From contig NZ_CP017114.1 in NCBI RefSeq assembly GCF_001720485.1, forward strand, positions 3,782,001 to 3,846,000: a stretch of DNA of 64,000 bases, written 5' to 3'. The number at the start of each line of letters is the position of its first letter. Positions within the stretch are counted from its first letter, which is position 1. The notes under the pieces were generated by a model. The model saw only the letters and a program-made list of their open reading frames with translations, did not search any database and was not told the origin of the DNA. Shown here one piece after another: positions 36,171 through 45,561 of the stretch. A program made the position numbers and the translations under genes. This DNA comes from Cobetia marina. GTDB lineage: Bacteria > Pseudomonadota > Gammaproteobacteria > Pseudomonadales > Halomonadaceae.

Positions 36171-38669
36171 TCAGCGATTCTGCAGACGGTTGTAATCCAG
36201 CAACCCGGCCTCGACGGGACGATCCGCATAATTGGCACGCAGCACGCTGTCCGAGAACTGCCAGAAGCGTGGATCGGTGCGCCGCACTCCGATATCGGCC
36301 ATCAGCTGTCGATAGTCCGCCTCATCCTTGAGCACGGCGACCCGCCGTGCCAATCCCTGCAGCGACTCGGGTGTCAGATGCCAGAAGGCATTCGGATAAT
36401 CCCCGGCCACGCCGCGCAGCACATCCAGCGTATCGCGCTCAGGACGCCGATTGGCTTCCTCGTCGAACAGACTGGTGATGTTGGCATGAGCCGAGTTGCG
36501 CAGCACGCTGAACAACTGTGGGTGCTCGCTTCCCTCCCGTTCCAGCGCAATGATGGTGACTTCCGGCAGCAGGCTGGCCGCCAGACCACTCACCTCGCTC
36601 AAGGCCTTCAATTCGCGGCGCACAGCATCATCCTCCAGCGTCTCCAGGCTACGCTCGTGGACAAGTTCCGGCGCCAGGCGCTCGCGCAGGCGGCGCATCA
36701 GCCCAATGCGCGCCTTCTCCGGTGAGGAAAGCTCTCCCGGTGTCCAGACGATATCGCTCGGGGCATCAAACTGGGGCGGCTTCTTGAACAGCAGCTTTTC
36801 CAGCCCAGAATCCACATCCTGATACCAGCTGTCATGCACTGCCTGACGCTCGCCGGCAGGCAGAAGCGCCAGCAGGTTGTTCTCGCCTTCCATGCGCAGG
36901 AAGTCCATGTACAGGCGCGTGGTCAGCTGGTGGCCGAGGTTGCCATAGACATCGAAGCCGGCCACCAGCAGGTAATGGATGCGCTCAAGCATCGGGTAAT
37001 CGATCACCCAGGCCGTCTTGGGCACATTGCCGACCAGCCCTTTCATCACGGCGGCATTGTCGAAGTGACGATAGACCGTCAGGGCGGCATTGGGGTTGTG
37101 ATCGCCACCCTCGCCCCCTTGCCAGCCGCTGCCGTCCCACAACAGCTGCATGTCGAGACGCAGATTGCCGTCCTCGTAGGCCTGCATCATCAGCTTTTGC
37201 TTGGCCTGCAGATAGGCCTGCTGCTTGCGCTCGAACTTGATCCACGAGGAGATGGGCAATGCATTGCTGCTCTGCTCGGCAGGCAGGCTGAGATTCTCGC
37301 CCTCCCGTGCCAGGGTGCGCTCGATCTGCGGCAGGCTGAACAGTGATGGATCGGTGAAACTGACCCAGAAGTGGTCATTGATGACGTCCACGGCCACCTG
37401 GCCACGACAGACCGGCCCCTTGATGAAGCCCATGATGGTGTTCTGCGATTCATCCAGCATGAAGCGGTAACGTGACTCGGCAGGGATCGCCTCGAACGTC
37501 AGGAAGGGATTGGACGCCGTCTTGAGGTCATAGCCAGGCAGGTCATCCACCGTATAGTCTGGCGCGAGGAACAGCGACTGCCAGCGCTCCAGGCGCGCGT
37601 CACTCAGCGAATAGGGCAGATGATTCTTGGCCAGGATCGTCGAGCGCTCCTGCCATAGACGGTAATAGACGCGAGGACGCCCGGCCTCGTCATGCGGCAT
37701 GACGTCACGACCATCTCCGGGATAGGCCGCGTAGGGAGCGTCATAGGGGCGGCGCGAGGAGATGCGCTGGATGGGCTCGCCGGGCGGCGTACTGGAGCGC
37801 ACCAGCGAGAAGAAGATCGGCCGGCCATTGGCTCCCTTGACCTCGGGGAAGTAGAGGTGCGTCAGGAACAGGTGCTCGTAGATGTAGCGACTCATCAGAC
37901 GCTGCTTGAGGCTGTCACCATTGAGGAAGGCTTCCACCTGCTGAATCCGTGGCACCAGGGCCTCAGACACTGGGCGCACCTTGGTCATCGGCGAGCCCTG
38001 CGCCAACCAGTTGACCAGCGTACGGTGCTCCTCATCACTGATCTGCGGCAGCGCATACGGCATGCCCCAGTCCGGGTGATCTTCCACGAAGGCATCATAG
38101 CGCTCGATGGGCGCGCACACCTGACTGCGATTGAGCGACAGATCGAAGCGGTCTTCCGGCAGCAGGCCTTCCTCCGTCACCGGCAGGGGTTGCTTGCGCT
38201 TCTGGCTCAGCGAGCGGAACAGCACACTGCCTTCCAGATTGGCGAGCGCCGAGTCGTTGCGCTCGTTGAGCACCGGCGAGAAGTTCATGTCACGCCATTC
38301 AGCGGTGCTGTCGGCATCCTCGAACAGACGCGTCAGATTGGCCGCCAGCAAGCGGGTGCCGTCATAGACAGGGGCGGGATTGATACCGCGGTCGATCCCG
38401 GCCGCCGAGGACATCTTGAGCTGGCACGGGGCGTCATAGCAGCCATGGCAGACCACGCAACGCGTCTCGAGGATCGGCTTGACCTCATCTTCCCAATGCC
38501 TCCCCGCCAGACTATCGCCGGACACGACGCGATCGCGTGGCTCGGGCGTCCCGAAACGCGCATCCAGCTGATGCACGGTGACGGCGCTACATCCTCCCAG
38601 CAACAGGATGACGAGGATGCTCCAGCGCCAGCGCGGGGTATGCCACAGGCGTCGAAGGGAGTTCAGCAT
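36171..38669 (-). CDS. cti: Fatty acid cis/trans isomerase
   Basis: 832-residue periplasmic haem protein that converts cis to trans double bonds of membrane phospholipid acyl chains, a rapid response to solvents, heat and osmotic stress in Pseudomonas and relatives. The lipobox-like LGGC (Cys27) suggests a lipoprotein. The c-type haem motif CVVCH (Cys71, Cys74, His75) is where expected. The ATG at 38669 has GGAG upstream; the longer frame to 38777 is unlike the family. It follows a terminator, so it is probably expressed alone. Confidence 0.94.
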   Translation of the reverse strand: MLNSLRRLWHTPRWRWSILVILLLGGCSAVTVHQLDARFGTPEPRDRVVSGDSLAGRHWEDEVKPILETRCVVCHGCYDAPCQLKMSSAAGIDRGINPAPVYDGTRLLAANLTRLFEDADSTAEWRDMNFSPVLNERNDSALANLEGSVLFRSLSQKRKQPLPVTEEGLLPEDRFDLSLNRSQVCAPIERYDAFVEDHPDWGMPYALPQISDEEHRTLVNWLAQGSPMTKVRPVSEALVPRIQQVEAFLNGDSLKQRLMSRYIYEHLFLTHLYFPEVKGANGRPIFFSLVRSSTPPGEPIQRISSRRPYDAPYAAYPGDGRDVMPHDEAGRPRVYYRLWQERSTILAKNHLPYSLSDARLERWQSLFLAPDYTVDDLPGYDLKTASNPFLTFEAIPAESRYRFMLDESQNTIMGFIKGPVCRGQVAVDVINDHFWVSFTDPSLFSLPQIERTLAREGENLSLPAEQSSNALPISSWIKFERKQQAYLQAKQKLMMQAYEDGNLRLDMQLLWDGSGWQGGEGGDHNPNAALTVYRHFDNAAVMKGLVGNVPKTAWVIDYPMLERIHYLLVAGFDVYGNLGHQLTTRLYMDFLRMEGENNLLALLPAGERQAVHDSWYQDVDSGLEKLLFKKPPQFDAPSDIVWTPGELSSPEKARIGLMRRLRERLAPELVHERSLETLEDDAVRRELKALSEVSGLAASLLPEVTIIALEREGSEHPQLFSVLRNSAHANITSLFDEEANRRPERDTLDVLRGVAGDYPNAFWHLTPESLQGLARRVAVLKDEADYRQLMADIGVRRTDPRFWQFSDSVLRANYADRPVEAGLLDYNRLQNR

Positions 38670-38976
38670 GCAAGGCTCCATAAGCAGAGTACGAGACCGA
38701 TGGACGGATCGGCCATGAGGCAGGCGGGGCCCGCTGCACACTGCTTCGACAGAGCACAGAAGACATGACAGGCACACAGTATGCCACGAGCAGAATAGCG
38801 TCTTTCAGAGGGTTTTCGCGCTCCCGGTCAAATTCTCGAGCCGCGGTGCATCCACCTTCACGCCGGCGACGTAAGACTCAATGACCCGGCAACGAGACCT
38901 GACTGGCCGGGTGGATATCTGCATCGAACCTTGCTCAACAACCAGAAAAAACGGGCTCGCCCGAAAGGAAACCATC
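38670..38976. other. Divergent control region cti/bufA
   Basis: About 300 nt between divergent genes. I see no coding frame. I looked for an ECF-type promoter, as found for some bufferin operons, and could not identify one confidently. Confidence 0.4.
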
Positions 38977-39249
38977 ATGACCATGAAGAAGACCGTGACT
39001 GCCGCCACCTTTGCCGCTGCTGCCGCTGCACTGTTCTCCACCGCCGCCCTGACCTCCATGTCCGTGCAGGCGGCTGACAACGCCGTGAAGTGCTCCGGCA
39101 TCAACTCCTGCAAGGGCACCTCCGAGTGCGCCACCGCCACCAGCGCCTGCAAGGGCCACAATGCCTGCAAGGGTCAGGGCTGGTCCTACACCGCAAGTGC
39201 CGAATCCTGTGTCGGCGCTGGCGGCGAAGTCATCTCCGGCAAGAGCTGA
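38977..39249 (+). CDS. bufA: Bufferin-type metallophore precursor (BufA2 family)
   Basis: 90-residue secreted peptide. A signal peptide spans residues 1-32 (cleavage near SVQA-AD). The mature part has six cysteines (39, 45, 51, 58, 64, 78) in the pattern CSGINSCKG...C......CKGHNACKGQGW. Bufferins are ribosomal peptides whose cysteines are oxidised by an MNIO enzyme into copper-binding heterocycles, buffering periplasmic copper. AAGGAA precedes the ATG. The maturase and its partner follow in the same direction. Confidence 0.88.
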   Translation: MTMKKTVTAATFAAAAAALFSTAALTSMSVQAADNAVKCSGINSCKGTSECATATSACKGHNACKGQGWSYTASAESCVGAGGEVISGKS

Positions 39250-39263
39250 GCACTCGAGATGAG

Positions 39264-39339
39264 GGCACCGTCACCCAGGTAACGGTGCCGCCAGGAGTCC
39301 CTGGACGCAACGGGAGGACGGCATGCCGTCCTCCCGTTG
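39264..39339 (+). terminator. Two strong hairpins between bufA and bufB
   Basis: First stem: GGCACCGTCACC pairs with GGTAACGGTGCC with one mismatch (39264-39289). Second: a 32-nt perfect palindrome at 39308-39339, left arm CAACGGGAGGACGGCA. No T-run follows either, so partial termination or 3'-end protection of the bufA mRNA is more likely than full stop. This would favour precursor over enzyme. Confidence 0.7.
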
Positions 39340-39402
39340 TTGCATCAGGTCTACACTGCCAATGCAGGCACTGCCTGCCATGCCATGGAAAAGGAGTCAC
39401 TC

Positions 39403-40353
39403 ATGACGACAGCTTCCCGGAGTCACCAGCCTGCCACTGCCACCTCGGGTGCCGGTCAAGGGCTTGGGCTACGTCCTGAGTACTACCACGAGATTCTGAC
39501 GACACTGCCGGATATCGATTGGTTCGAGGCCATCAGCGAGAACTACATGGGCCCCGGATTCATCGACTCCGACGGCGTCAGTGCCGGCGGCAAGCCGCTG
39601 CACTTCCTTGAGCGAGTCCGCGAGCACTACCCCATCGCCCTGCATGGCGTCTCGCTATCCATCGGTGGCAGCAATCCCATCGACACCCGCTATCTGCGCG
39701 AGCTGCGCGCACTGTGTGAGCGCATCGAACCGATGTGGGTCTCCGATCACCTGTGCTGGACCCGCACCGGCGCGCATCAATTCCATGACCTGCTGCCTCT
39801 GCCCTATACCGAGGCCACCATCACGCACCTGGCCGAGCGCATCGACCAGGTCCAGAACGCGCTCGGGCGCCAGCTATTGCTGGAAAACGTCTCCAGCTAC
39901 CTGACCTGGCAGCCCGACGAGATGAGCGAATGGGAGTTTCTGGCCGAGGTCAGCCGCCGTGCCGATTGCCTGATCCTGCTCGACCTGAACAACGTCATCG
40001 TCTCCAGCCACAATCATGACTTCGATCCGCTGGCCTATCTGGATGCCATGCCGGCGGAGCGTGTCTGGCAGCACCATCTCGCCGGGCACATCAGGCAGGA
40101 CGTATCTGGCGGTGAGCTGTGCATCGACACCCACGACCAACCCGTCCCGGATACCGTGTGGTCATTGTATGACGCCGCACGCGAGCGCTTCGGCGATGTT
40201 GCCACCATGATCGAGCGCGATGACAACTTCCCGCCATGGTCGGAGCTGATGGAAGAATATGCCGAGCTGCGTCGCCGCAGTGGTCGCCCGCTGGCCGACG
40301 ATCAACCGACCCGGACTGTCGCGGCGGCAATGAATGGGGGGCTGCACGCATGA
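39403..40353 (+). CDS. bufB: MNIO-family bufferin maturase (DUF692)
   Basis: 316-residue TIM-barrel multinuclear iron-dependent oxidative enzyme. Metal-binding motifs are in place: ALHGVSLSIGG, VSDHLCW, LLENVSSY, DLNNVIVSSHNH, HLAGH and IDTHDQPVPD. It should modify cysteines of the upstream BufA peptide. AAGGAG lies 7 nt before the ATG at 39403. Its stop overlaps bufC (ATGA). Confidence 0.92.
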   Translation: MTTASRSHQPATATSGAGQGLGLRPEYYHEILTTLPDIDWFEAISENYMGPGFIDSDGVSAGGKPLHFLERVREHYPIALHGVSLSIGGSNPIDTRYLRELRALCERIEPMWVSDHLCWTRTGAHQFHDLLPLPYTEATITHLAERIDQVQNALGRQLLLENVSSYLTWQPDEMSEWEFLAEVSRRADCLILLDLNNVIVSSHNHDFDPLAYLDAMPAERVWQHHLAGHIRQDVSGGELCIDTHDQPVPDTVWSLYDAARERFGDVATMIERDDNFPPWSELMEEYAELRRRSGRPLADDQPTRTVAAAMNGGLHA

Positions 40354-41243
40354 CGCATGCATCGACCACAGCGACGACAGCATCACAGTTCGATCGCCGC
40401 GCCTTGACCCAGCTTCAGGACGCCACCGCCGCCTATCTGGCCGCGCCGTCACCCGACACCCGCAGCATCGCGGCACAGGCTGTCATCAGTGATGAGCTGG
40501 CCAGTGCCGAGGAGCGCCTTGGCATCTATGCCACGGCTTACCGCCTGCGCCTGTTCGATGTCTTCGGCGGTGATTTCGAGGCCGTGCACACCTTGATTGG
40601 CGATGATGCCTTCGGCTTGCTGTGTCGCGAGTACCTCAATGCCCATCCGCCGAGCCACTACTCGATCCGCTGGGCAGGCCAGCACTTTCCGGCCTTCGTG
40701 GCCGCGCGCGAACCCCGGCGTTCGCTGGTCACCGAGATGGCGGCCTTCGAATGGGCACTGGGGCTGGCACTGGATGCCGAGGAGATCGCGCCGCTCAGCG
40801 TCGAGACCCTGCAAGGGCTCGCCCCGCAAGACTGGCCGACGCTGAGACTGGCAGCCCATCCGTCACTGCATCACTTCGCCTTTCATTTCGATACGCCGGC
40901 CATCTGGAAATCCATCGACAATGACGAGCCGCCACGTGCGCCGGTCGAGAGCGACATCCCCACGCCATGGATCGTCTGGCGTCAGCCCACCGAGGGCGCA
41001 CCCGAGGTGCACTATCGCTCTCTCGAGCCATTGGAAGCGCTGGTGCTCAACGCCATTCTCTCTGCCGGTGATGACGGCCTGAGCTTCGCCTCACTGGGAG
41101 AGTTGCTGGCCCCCGAAGTCGGCGCCGAGGCAGCGCCGGGCGCCGCCATCAACCTGCTGGTGCAATGGATACCGGCCGGCATGCTGATACGGCCCGAAGA
41201 CACCGGACGAGCCAGCCGCCATACCTCAGACCGTATTGCCTGA
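40350..41243 (+). CDS. bufC: HvfC/BufC-type partner of the MNIO maturase (DUF2063)
   Basis: 297 residues. The N-terminal helical DUF2063 region includes RLGIYATAYRLRLFDVFGGDF and the C-terminal half is a winged-helix/RRE-like domain. Partners of this family bind the precursor leader and present it to the MNIO enzyme. Translation is coupled to bufB. A terminator follows, closing bufABC. I see no DoxX-type bufD or sigma/anti-sigma pair next to it. Confidence 0.88.
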   Translation: MTHASTTATTASQFDRRALTQLQDATAAYLAAPSPDTRSIAAQAVISDELASAEERLGIYATAYRLRLFDVFGGDFEAVHTLIGDDAFGLLCREYLNAHPPSHYSIRWAGQHFPAFVAAREPRRSLVTEMAAFEWALGLALDAEEIAPLSVETLQGLAPQDWPTLRLAAHPSLHHFAFHFDTPAIWKSIDNDEPPRAPVESDIPTPWIVWRQPTEGAPEVHYRSLEPLEALVLNAILSAGDDGLSFASLGELLAPEVGAEAAPGAAINLLVQWIPAGMLIRPEDTGRASRHTSDRIA

Positions 41244-41306
41244 GGCGGCGCCCCCTCCTGCAACAGACCGGACATGACAGCCAGCCAGGAAAGCCGGACA
41301 ATACAC

Positions 41307-41331
41307 GCCGATCACCCCCTTGGTGATCGGC
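41307..41331 (+). terminator. Terminator of the bufABC operon
   Basis: A perfect 10-bp stem (GCCGATCACC and complement) with a 5-nt loop is followed by TTTCGTCTTCC. It overlaps the most upstream ATG of the next frame, so it also argues for a downstream truC start. Confidence 0.85.
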
Positions 41332-41352
41332 TTTCGTCTTCCTGCTGCCGTG

Positions 41353-42273
41353 ATGCCCATGCCCCCTTCTTCCCATGATCTGCCCTCTTCTCCCGATGGC
41401 CTGCCCTGCGACGCGTCAGTGACGTCTCGACCACTCGTGTCGGCGCCCCTCGATGCTGACCCGGCTCACGAGGCCGAGCCCATCTTGCCACTCGACATCC
41501 TGTTTCAGGATGACGTGCTGGTGGTGGTGCAGAAGCCTTCTGGCCTGCTGGTGCATCGCAGCCCCATCGACAAGCATGAGACGGAATTTCTGCTGCAGCG
41601 CCTGCGTGACCAGATCGGCATGCACGTCTTCCCGGTGCATCGTCTCGATCGCCCGACCTCCGGGCTGATGGTCTTCGGCCTCTCACCGGAAGCCGCCCGC
41701 AAGCTGAGCGCCGCCTTCGAGGAACAGCAGGTCAGCAAACGCTATCTGGCCGTGGTGCGTGGCGTCGCTCCCGAACAGGAACGCCTGGACTACGGCCTGC
41801 GCAAGGAAGAGGGTCGCCTGCCCAAGGCCCAGATGCCGGAGCAGGAAGCCATCACCGACATCCGCCGACTGGCGCAGGTCGAGCTGCCCGTCGCGATCGA
41901 CCGCTACCCCCAGTCACGCTTCTCGCTGGTGGAGGCACGCCCCTTGACCGGCCGTCGACACCAGATTCGTCGGCACCTGTCGCGCCGTGGCTATCCCATC
42001 ATCGGAGATGCCAGGCACGGCAAGGGCAACTACAATCGTTACTTCGCCTCGACCCTGGAATGTCCGCGTCTGCTGCTGGCGGCGGTCGGACTGGAACTGC
42101 CGCACCCCGAGGGTGGCTGGTTGCGTCTTTCATGCCCACCGGATGGCGCCTACGCTGCCCTGCTGGCGCGCTTTGGCTGGCTGGGGCATCTGCCGGAGCG
42201 CCATGCCATCCACCAGGCCGAACGCCCCGAAAGCGACCTGGCTGGCCGGCCCACAGACGACTTGCCCGAATGA
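41353..42273 (+). CDS. truC: tRNA pseudouridine(65) synthase TruC (RluA family)
   Basis: 306 residues. The catalytic motif is VHRLDRPTSGLMVFG with the active Asp. RLLTGRRHQIR-like residues occur as PLTGRRHQIRRHL, and the substrate-binding end is IIGDARHGKGNYNRYF. TruC modifies U65 of tRNA-Ile1 and tRNA-Asp. The first 50 residues are a variable extension. I use the ATG at 41353 because the upstream one lies inside the terminator; an ATG at 41359 is equally possible. It is followed 66 nt later by another tRNA-modification gene, tcdA. Confidence 0.88.
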   Translation: MPMPPSSHDLPSSPDGLPCDASVTSRPLVSAPLDADPAHEAEPILPLDILFQDDVLVVVQKPSGLLVHRSPIDKHETEFLLQRLRDQIGMHVFPVHRLDRPTSGLMVFGLSPEAARKLSAAFEEQQVSKRYLAVVRGVAPEQERLDYGLRKEEGRLPKAQMPEQEAITDIRRLAQVELPVAIDRYPQSRFSLVEARPLTGRRHQIRRHLSRRGYPIIGDARHGKGNYNRYFASTLECPRLLLAAVGLELPHPEGGWLRLSCPPDGAYAALLARFGWLGHLPERHAIHQAERPESDLAGRPTDDLPE

Positions 42274-42339
42274 CGACCGGGCACCCGCGAACACGCTTCG
42301 CCATCTGCATTCAACGTCCCTGGAAAGCATGAGCTGCGC

Positions 42340-43293
42340 ATGACCACTACCCCTGACGACATTCCGCTGAATGAGCCAGCGGCCCACACGGCCTCTCTCT
42401 CGGACGCCGCGCCCTCTGCCAGCGAACGCATGCTGGCGGATTTCTTCGCCACCGACGCCGAGGCACCGGCGGCGGACGATTACGACTTCCGTTTCGGCGG
42501 CATTCGTCGCCTCTACGGCGCCAGCGCCTTCGCCCACTTCCGTCACGCGCATGTCGCGGTGGTCGGTGTCGGCGGGGTCGGCAGCTGGAGCGCCGAGGCG
42601 CTGGCACGCTCCGGCATCGGCGAGATGACGCTGATCGACCTCGACGACGTCTGCGTCTCCAACGTCAATCGTCAGCTGCATGCGCTGGATGGCCAGATCG
42701 GCCGTCCCAAGGTCGAGGTGCTGGCCGAGCGCTGCCAGCTGATCGCACCGCAGATGAAGATTCACGCCATCTCGGCCTTCGTCACCCCGGACAACCTGGC
42801 CGAGCTGATCCACGATGAGCTGGATCACGTCATCGATGCCATCGACAGCGTGCCCGCCAAGACGGCGCTGATCGCCTGGTGCAAGCGTCGCAAGCTGGGG
42901 CTGACCGTGACGGGCGGTGCCGGTGGCCAGCTCGACCCGACACGCATCCAGATCGCGGATCTTGCCCGTACCGAGCAGGACCCGCTGCTGGCGCGCGTTC
43001 GCTCCCTGCTGCGCCGCGACTACCATTTCAGTCGCAATCTCAAGCGCCGTTTCGATGTCGAGTGCGTCTACTCCGACGAGCAGCTGACCTACCCCGGTGC
43101 CGATGGCGAGGTCTGCGCCACCAAACCCGGCGACAGCGCCACGCGTTTGGATTGCGCCGGCGGCTTCGGCGCCGCCACCTTCGTCACCGGCAGCTTCGGC
43201 TTCACCGCCAGTGCGCGCGCCCTGGCGCGCATCGCACGCCGCGGTGCCAAGGCCACGCCGGCCAACGCTCTCAAGCCCGCGCCCGACGCCTGA
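42340..43293 (+). CDS. tcdA: tRNA threonylcarbamoyladenosine dehydratase TcdA
   Basis: 317-residue E1-like, ATP-dependent enzyme that cyclises t6A37 to ct6A in ANN-decoding tRNAs. The nucleotide-binding loop is VAVVGVGGVGSWSAEALARSG, with the Asp/Arg/Asn-bearing DLDDVCVSNVNRQ after it. The C-terminal CDC-type Cys motif appears as DCAGGFGAATFVTGSFG. The N-terminal 50 residues are an acidic extension absent from E. coli TcdA (268 aa). Confidence 0.92.
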   Translation: MTTTPDDIPLNEPAAHTASLSDAAPSASERMLADFFATDAEAPAADDYDFRFGGIRRLYGASAFAHFRHAHVAVVGVGGVGSWSAEALARSGIGEMTLIDLDDVCVSNVNRQLHALDGQIGRPKVEVLAERCQLIAPQMKIHAISAFVTPDNLAELIHDELDHVIDAIDSVPAKTALIAWCKRRKLGLTVTGGAGGQLDPTRIQIADLARTEQDPLLARVRSLLRRDYHFSRNLKRRFDVECVYSDEQLTYPGADGEVCATKPGDSATRLDCAGGFGAATFVTGSFGFTASARALARIARRGAKATPANALKPAPDA

Positions 43294-43341
43294 TCGCGCC
43301 GGGCGACCGCGCCAACTGTCTTGCCCATCAAGGAAATCATC

Positions 43342-43599
43342 ATGTCAGAGCTGCCTCCCATGCCGCCGCTGCCCGAGAATCGTCCCGTGCCGGGGCTCTA
43401 CCGCCACTACAAGGGCGCGCAATACGAGGTGATCGGCACCAGTCGTCATAGCGAGACGGAAGAGCTGCTGGTGGTCTACCGCGCCCTCTACGGCGAATGT
43501 GGTCTGTGGGTGCGCCCACTGAGCATGTTCATGGAGAATGTCGAGATCCAGGGCGAGCCAGTGCCGCGTTTCGCGCTGGTCACGCAATGGTCCTGCTGA
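43342..43599 (+). CDS. DUF1653 family protein
   Basis: 85-residue soluble protein with the complete DUF1653 pattern: PGLYRHYKGAQYEVIG, then TEELLVVYRALYG and GLWVRPLSMFMENV. The family has an SH3-like fold; its role is unknown. AAGGA lies 7 nt upstream of the ATG. It is 48 nt after tcdA and probably cotranscribed with it. Confidence 0.9.
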   Translation: MSELPPMPPLPENRPVPGLYRHYKGAQYEVIGTSRHSETEELLVVYRALYGECGLWVRPLSMFMENVEIQGEPVPRFALVTQWSC

Positions 43600-43822
43600 G
43601 CCTCGCCGGCCGGTGGCACCCATAAGCTGACCGACCGGACAGGTGCATGCCGCCTCTCAGGCTCGGTGCTATACTGCGCCGCTTGTTTTTCCAGACATAC
43701 GCATTGAGGTGGGACTGGCCATCACGGCCCGGCCACCTCGACCACGCCCACACAGCGGGCCGCCCAGCATGCGCTGGCGGTGGCTGTGAGCTGGTTCATA
43801 CCACGTCAAGAGCGGAGGAAGC

Positions 43823-44341
43823 ATGAGCGCACTGGTTGGTGTCATCATGGGATCAAAATCGGATTGGGCGACCATGTGCCATACGGTCGAGACCCTGGAA
43901 GCCCTGGGGATCGAACACGAGGTCAAGGTCGTCTCTGCCCATCGCACGCCTGACCTGCTGTTCGATTATGCCGACACCGCTGCGGAGCGTGGTCTCGAGG
44001 TCATCATCGCCGGAGCCGGTGGCGCCGCCCACCTGCCGGGCATGTGTGCCGCCAAGACCTGGCTGCCGGTGCTGGGCGTGCCGGTGCAGTCCAGCATGCT
44101 GTCTGGCGTCGACTCTCTGCTCTCCATCGTGCAGATGCCCGCCGGCATCCCCACCGGCACCCTGGCCATCGGTCGTGCCGGTGCCGTGAATGCGGCGCTG
44201 CTGGCTGCCAGCCAGCTGGCCAACAAGTATCCGGCCATCCGCACGGCGCTCATCAACTTCCGCGCCGAGCAGACCGACCGCGTGCTGGACAATCCGGACC
44301 CGCGTCCCGATGCTCCCAGCCTGTCGCATGGAGGCCAGTGA
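43823..44341 (+). CDS. purE: N5-carboxyaminoimidazole ribonucleotide mutase
   Basis: 172 residues. Converts N5-CAIR to CAIR in purine synthesis. The signature [14 protein letters not shown], the SAHRTPD motif with catalytic His, and [16 protein letters not shown] are all present. GGAGGAAGC precedes the ATG. A 223-nt upstream gap holds a possible -10 (TATACT at 43670-43675) but no PurR-like palindrome that I can see. purK follows after 3 nt. Confidence 0.97.
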   Translation: MSALVGVIMGSKSDWATMCHTVETLEALGIEHEVKVVSAHRTPDLLFDYADTAAERGLEVIIAGAGGAAHLPGMCAAKTWLPVLGVPVQSSMLSGVDSLLSIVQMPAGIPTGTLAIGRAGAVNAALLAASQLANKYPAIRTALINFRAEQTDRVLDNPDPRPDAPSLSHGGQ

Positions 44342-44344
44342 ATC

Positions 44345-45466
44345 ATGAGCGAGCCGATCCGCTTCGGTATCGTCGGTGGTGGTCAGCTGGGTCGCATGCT
44401 GGCTCAGGCTGGTGCCGCCCTCAATGCCCGCTTCACCTTTCTTGATCCCGCCGACTCGCCCTGTGGCCGCGTGCATGGCCATCATCTGCGCGCCGACTGG
44501 CAGGATGACGCCGCTCTGACACAGCTGGTGGCGGCCTCCGATGCCATCACCTTCGAGTTCGAGAACGTGCCCGCCGACGCCGTCGAGCGCCTGGCGGCAG
44601 AGCGTCCGACCTATCCCCCGGCCGGCGCGCTGGATACCGCACGGGATCGCTGGAACGAGAAGTCGCTGTTCATGCGTCTGGGCATCGAGGTGCCGCCGCT
44701 GGCGCTGGTCGACAGCCAGGCCGATCTGGAAAGCGCGGTGGCCACCATCGGCCTGCCTGCCGTCCTCAAGACACGTACGCTGGGCTATGACGGCAAGGGT
44801 CAGAAGGTGCTGCGCGAGATGACGGACGTGGCCGACACCTTCGCCGAACTCGGCAGCGTGCCGCTGATTCTCGAAGGCTTCATCGCCTTCGATCACGAGG
44901 TCTCGGTGATCGCGGTACGCGGTCGTGACGGTGAGACACGCGCCTGGCCGCTCTCCCGCAATGAGCACCGCAGCGGCATCCTGCACTGCGCCACACCGCT
45001 GGCCGCGCATGACCTGCAGGCCGAGGCCGAAGCGGCTGCCTTCAAGGTGATGCACGAACTCGACTACGTGGGCGTGATGGCCTTCGAGTTCTTCGTGGTC
45101 AAGGAAGCGGACGGCAGCGAGCGCCTGCTGGCCAACGAGATCGCCCCGCGCGTGCACAACTCCGGTCACTGGAGCATCGAGGGCGCGGTCACCAGCCAGT
45201 TCGAGAACCATCTGCGCGCCGTCGCCGGCCTGCCGCTGGGCGAGACAGCCCTGCTGGCCCCCTGCGCGATGCTCAACATCATCGGGCGCATGCCAGAGCG
45301 CGATGCCGTGCTGGCCATTCCCGGTGCTCGCCTGCATGACTACGGCAAGGCACCGCGAGCCGGCCGCAAGATCGGTCACATCACGGTGCTGGCCGCCGAC
45401 CAGGCCAGTCTCGACGCGCGCATCGCAGCCGTCGAGGCGCTGCTGGTCAATGACCTGGGCAAGTAA
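44345..45466 (+). CDS. purK: N5-carboxyaminoimidazole ribonucleotide synthase
   Basis: 373-residue ATP-grasp enzyme making N5-CAIR from AIR, ATP and bicarbonate. It begins RFGIVGGGQLGRMLAQAGA, followed by FEFENVPA, VLKTRTLGYDGKGQ and the ATP-grasp end NEIAPRVHNSGHWS. It supplies PurE, with which it forms a two-gene operon ended by a strong terminator. Confidence 0.97.
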   Translation: MSEPIRFGIVGGGQLGRMLAQAGAALNARFTFLDPADSPCGRVHGHHLRADWQDDAALTQLVAASDAITFEFENVPADAVERLAAERPTYPPAGALDTARDRWNEKSLFMRLGIEVPPLALVDSQADLESAVATIGLPAVLKTRTLGYDGKGQKVLREMTDVADTFAELGSVPLILEGFIAFDHEVSVIAVRGRDGETRAWPLSRNEHRSGILHCATPLAAHDLQAEAEAAAFKVMHELDYVGVMAFEFFVVKEADGSERLLANEIAPRVHNSGHWSIEGAVTSQFENHLRAVAGLPLGETALLAPCAMLNIIGRMPERDAVLAIPGARLHDYGKAPRAGRKIGHITVLAADQASLDARIAAVEALLVNDLGK

Positions 45467-45489
45467 GCCGGTTCTGCGCCACTGAAGAC

Positions 45490-45526
45490 AAAACGCCCCC
45501 GCTGCCGATGGCAGCGGGGGCGTTTT
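45490..45526. terminator. Bidirectional terminator between purK and bfr
   Basis: A 17-bp perfect stem AAAACGCCCCCGCTGCC with a 3-nt loop and complement ending in TTTT. A/T runs on both sides suit termination of both convergent genes. Confidence 0.93.
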
Positions 45527-45561
45527 CGTTCCTGTCACGACCTGGAAAGCCGCGCCTGGAA

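Noticed and set aside
43600..43822. Purine riboswitch before purE
   Set aside because: I could not find the conserved three-way junction loops. Only a possible -10 element is visible.
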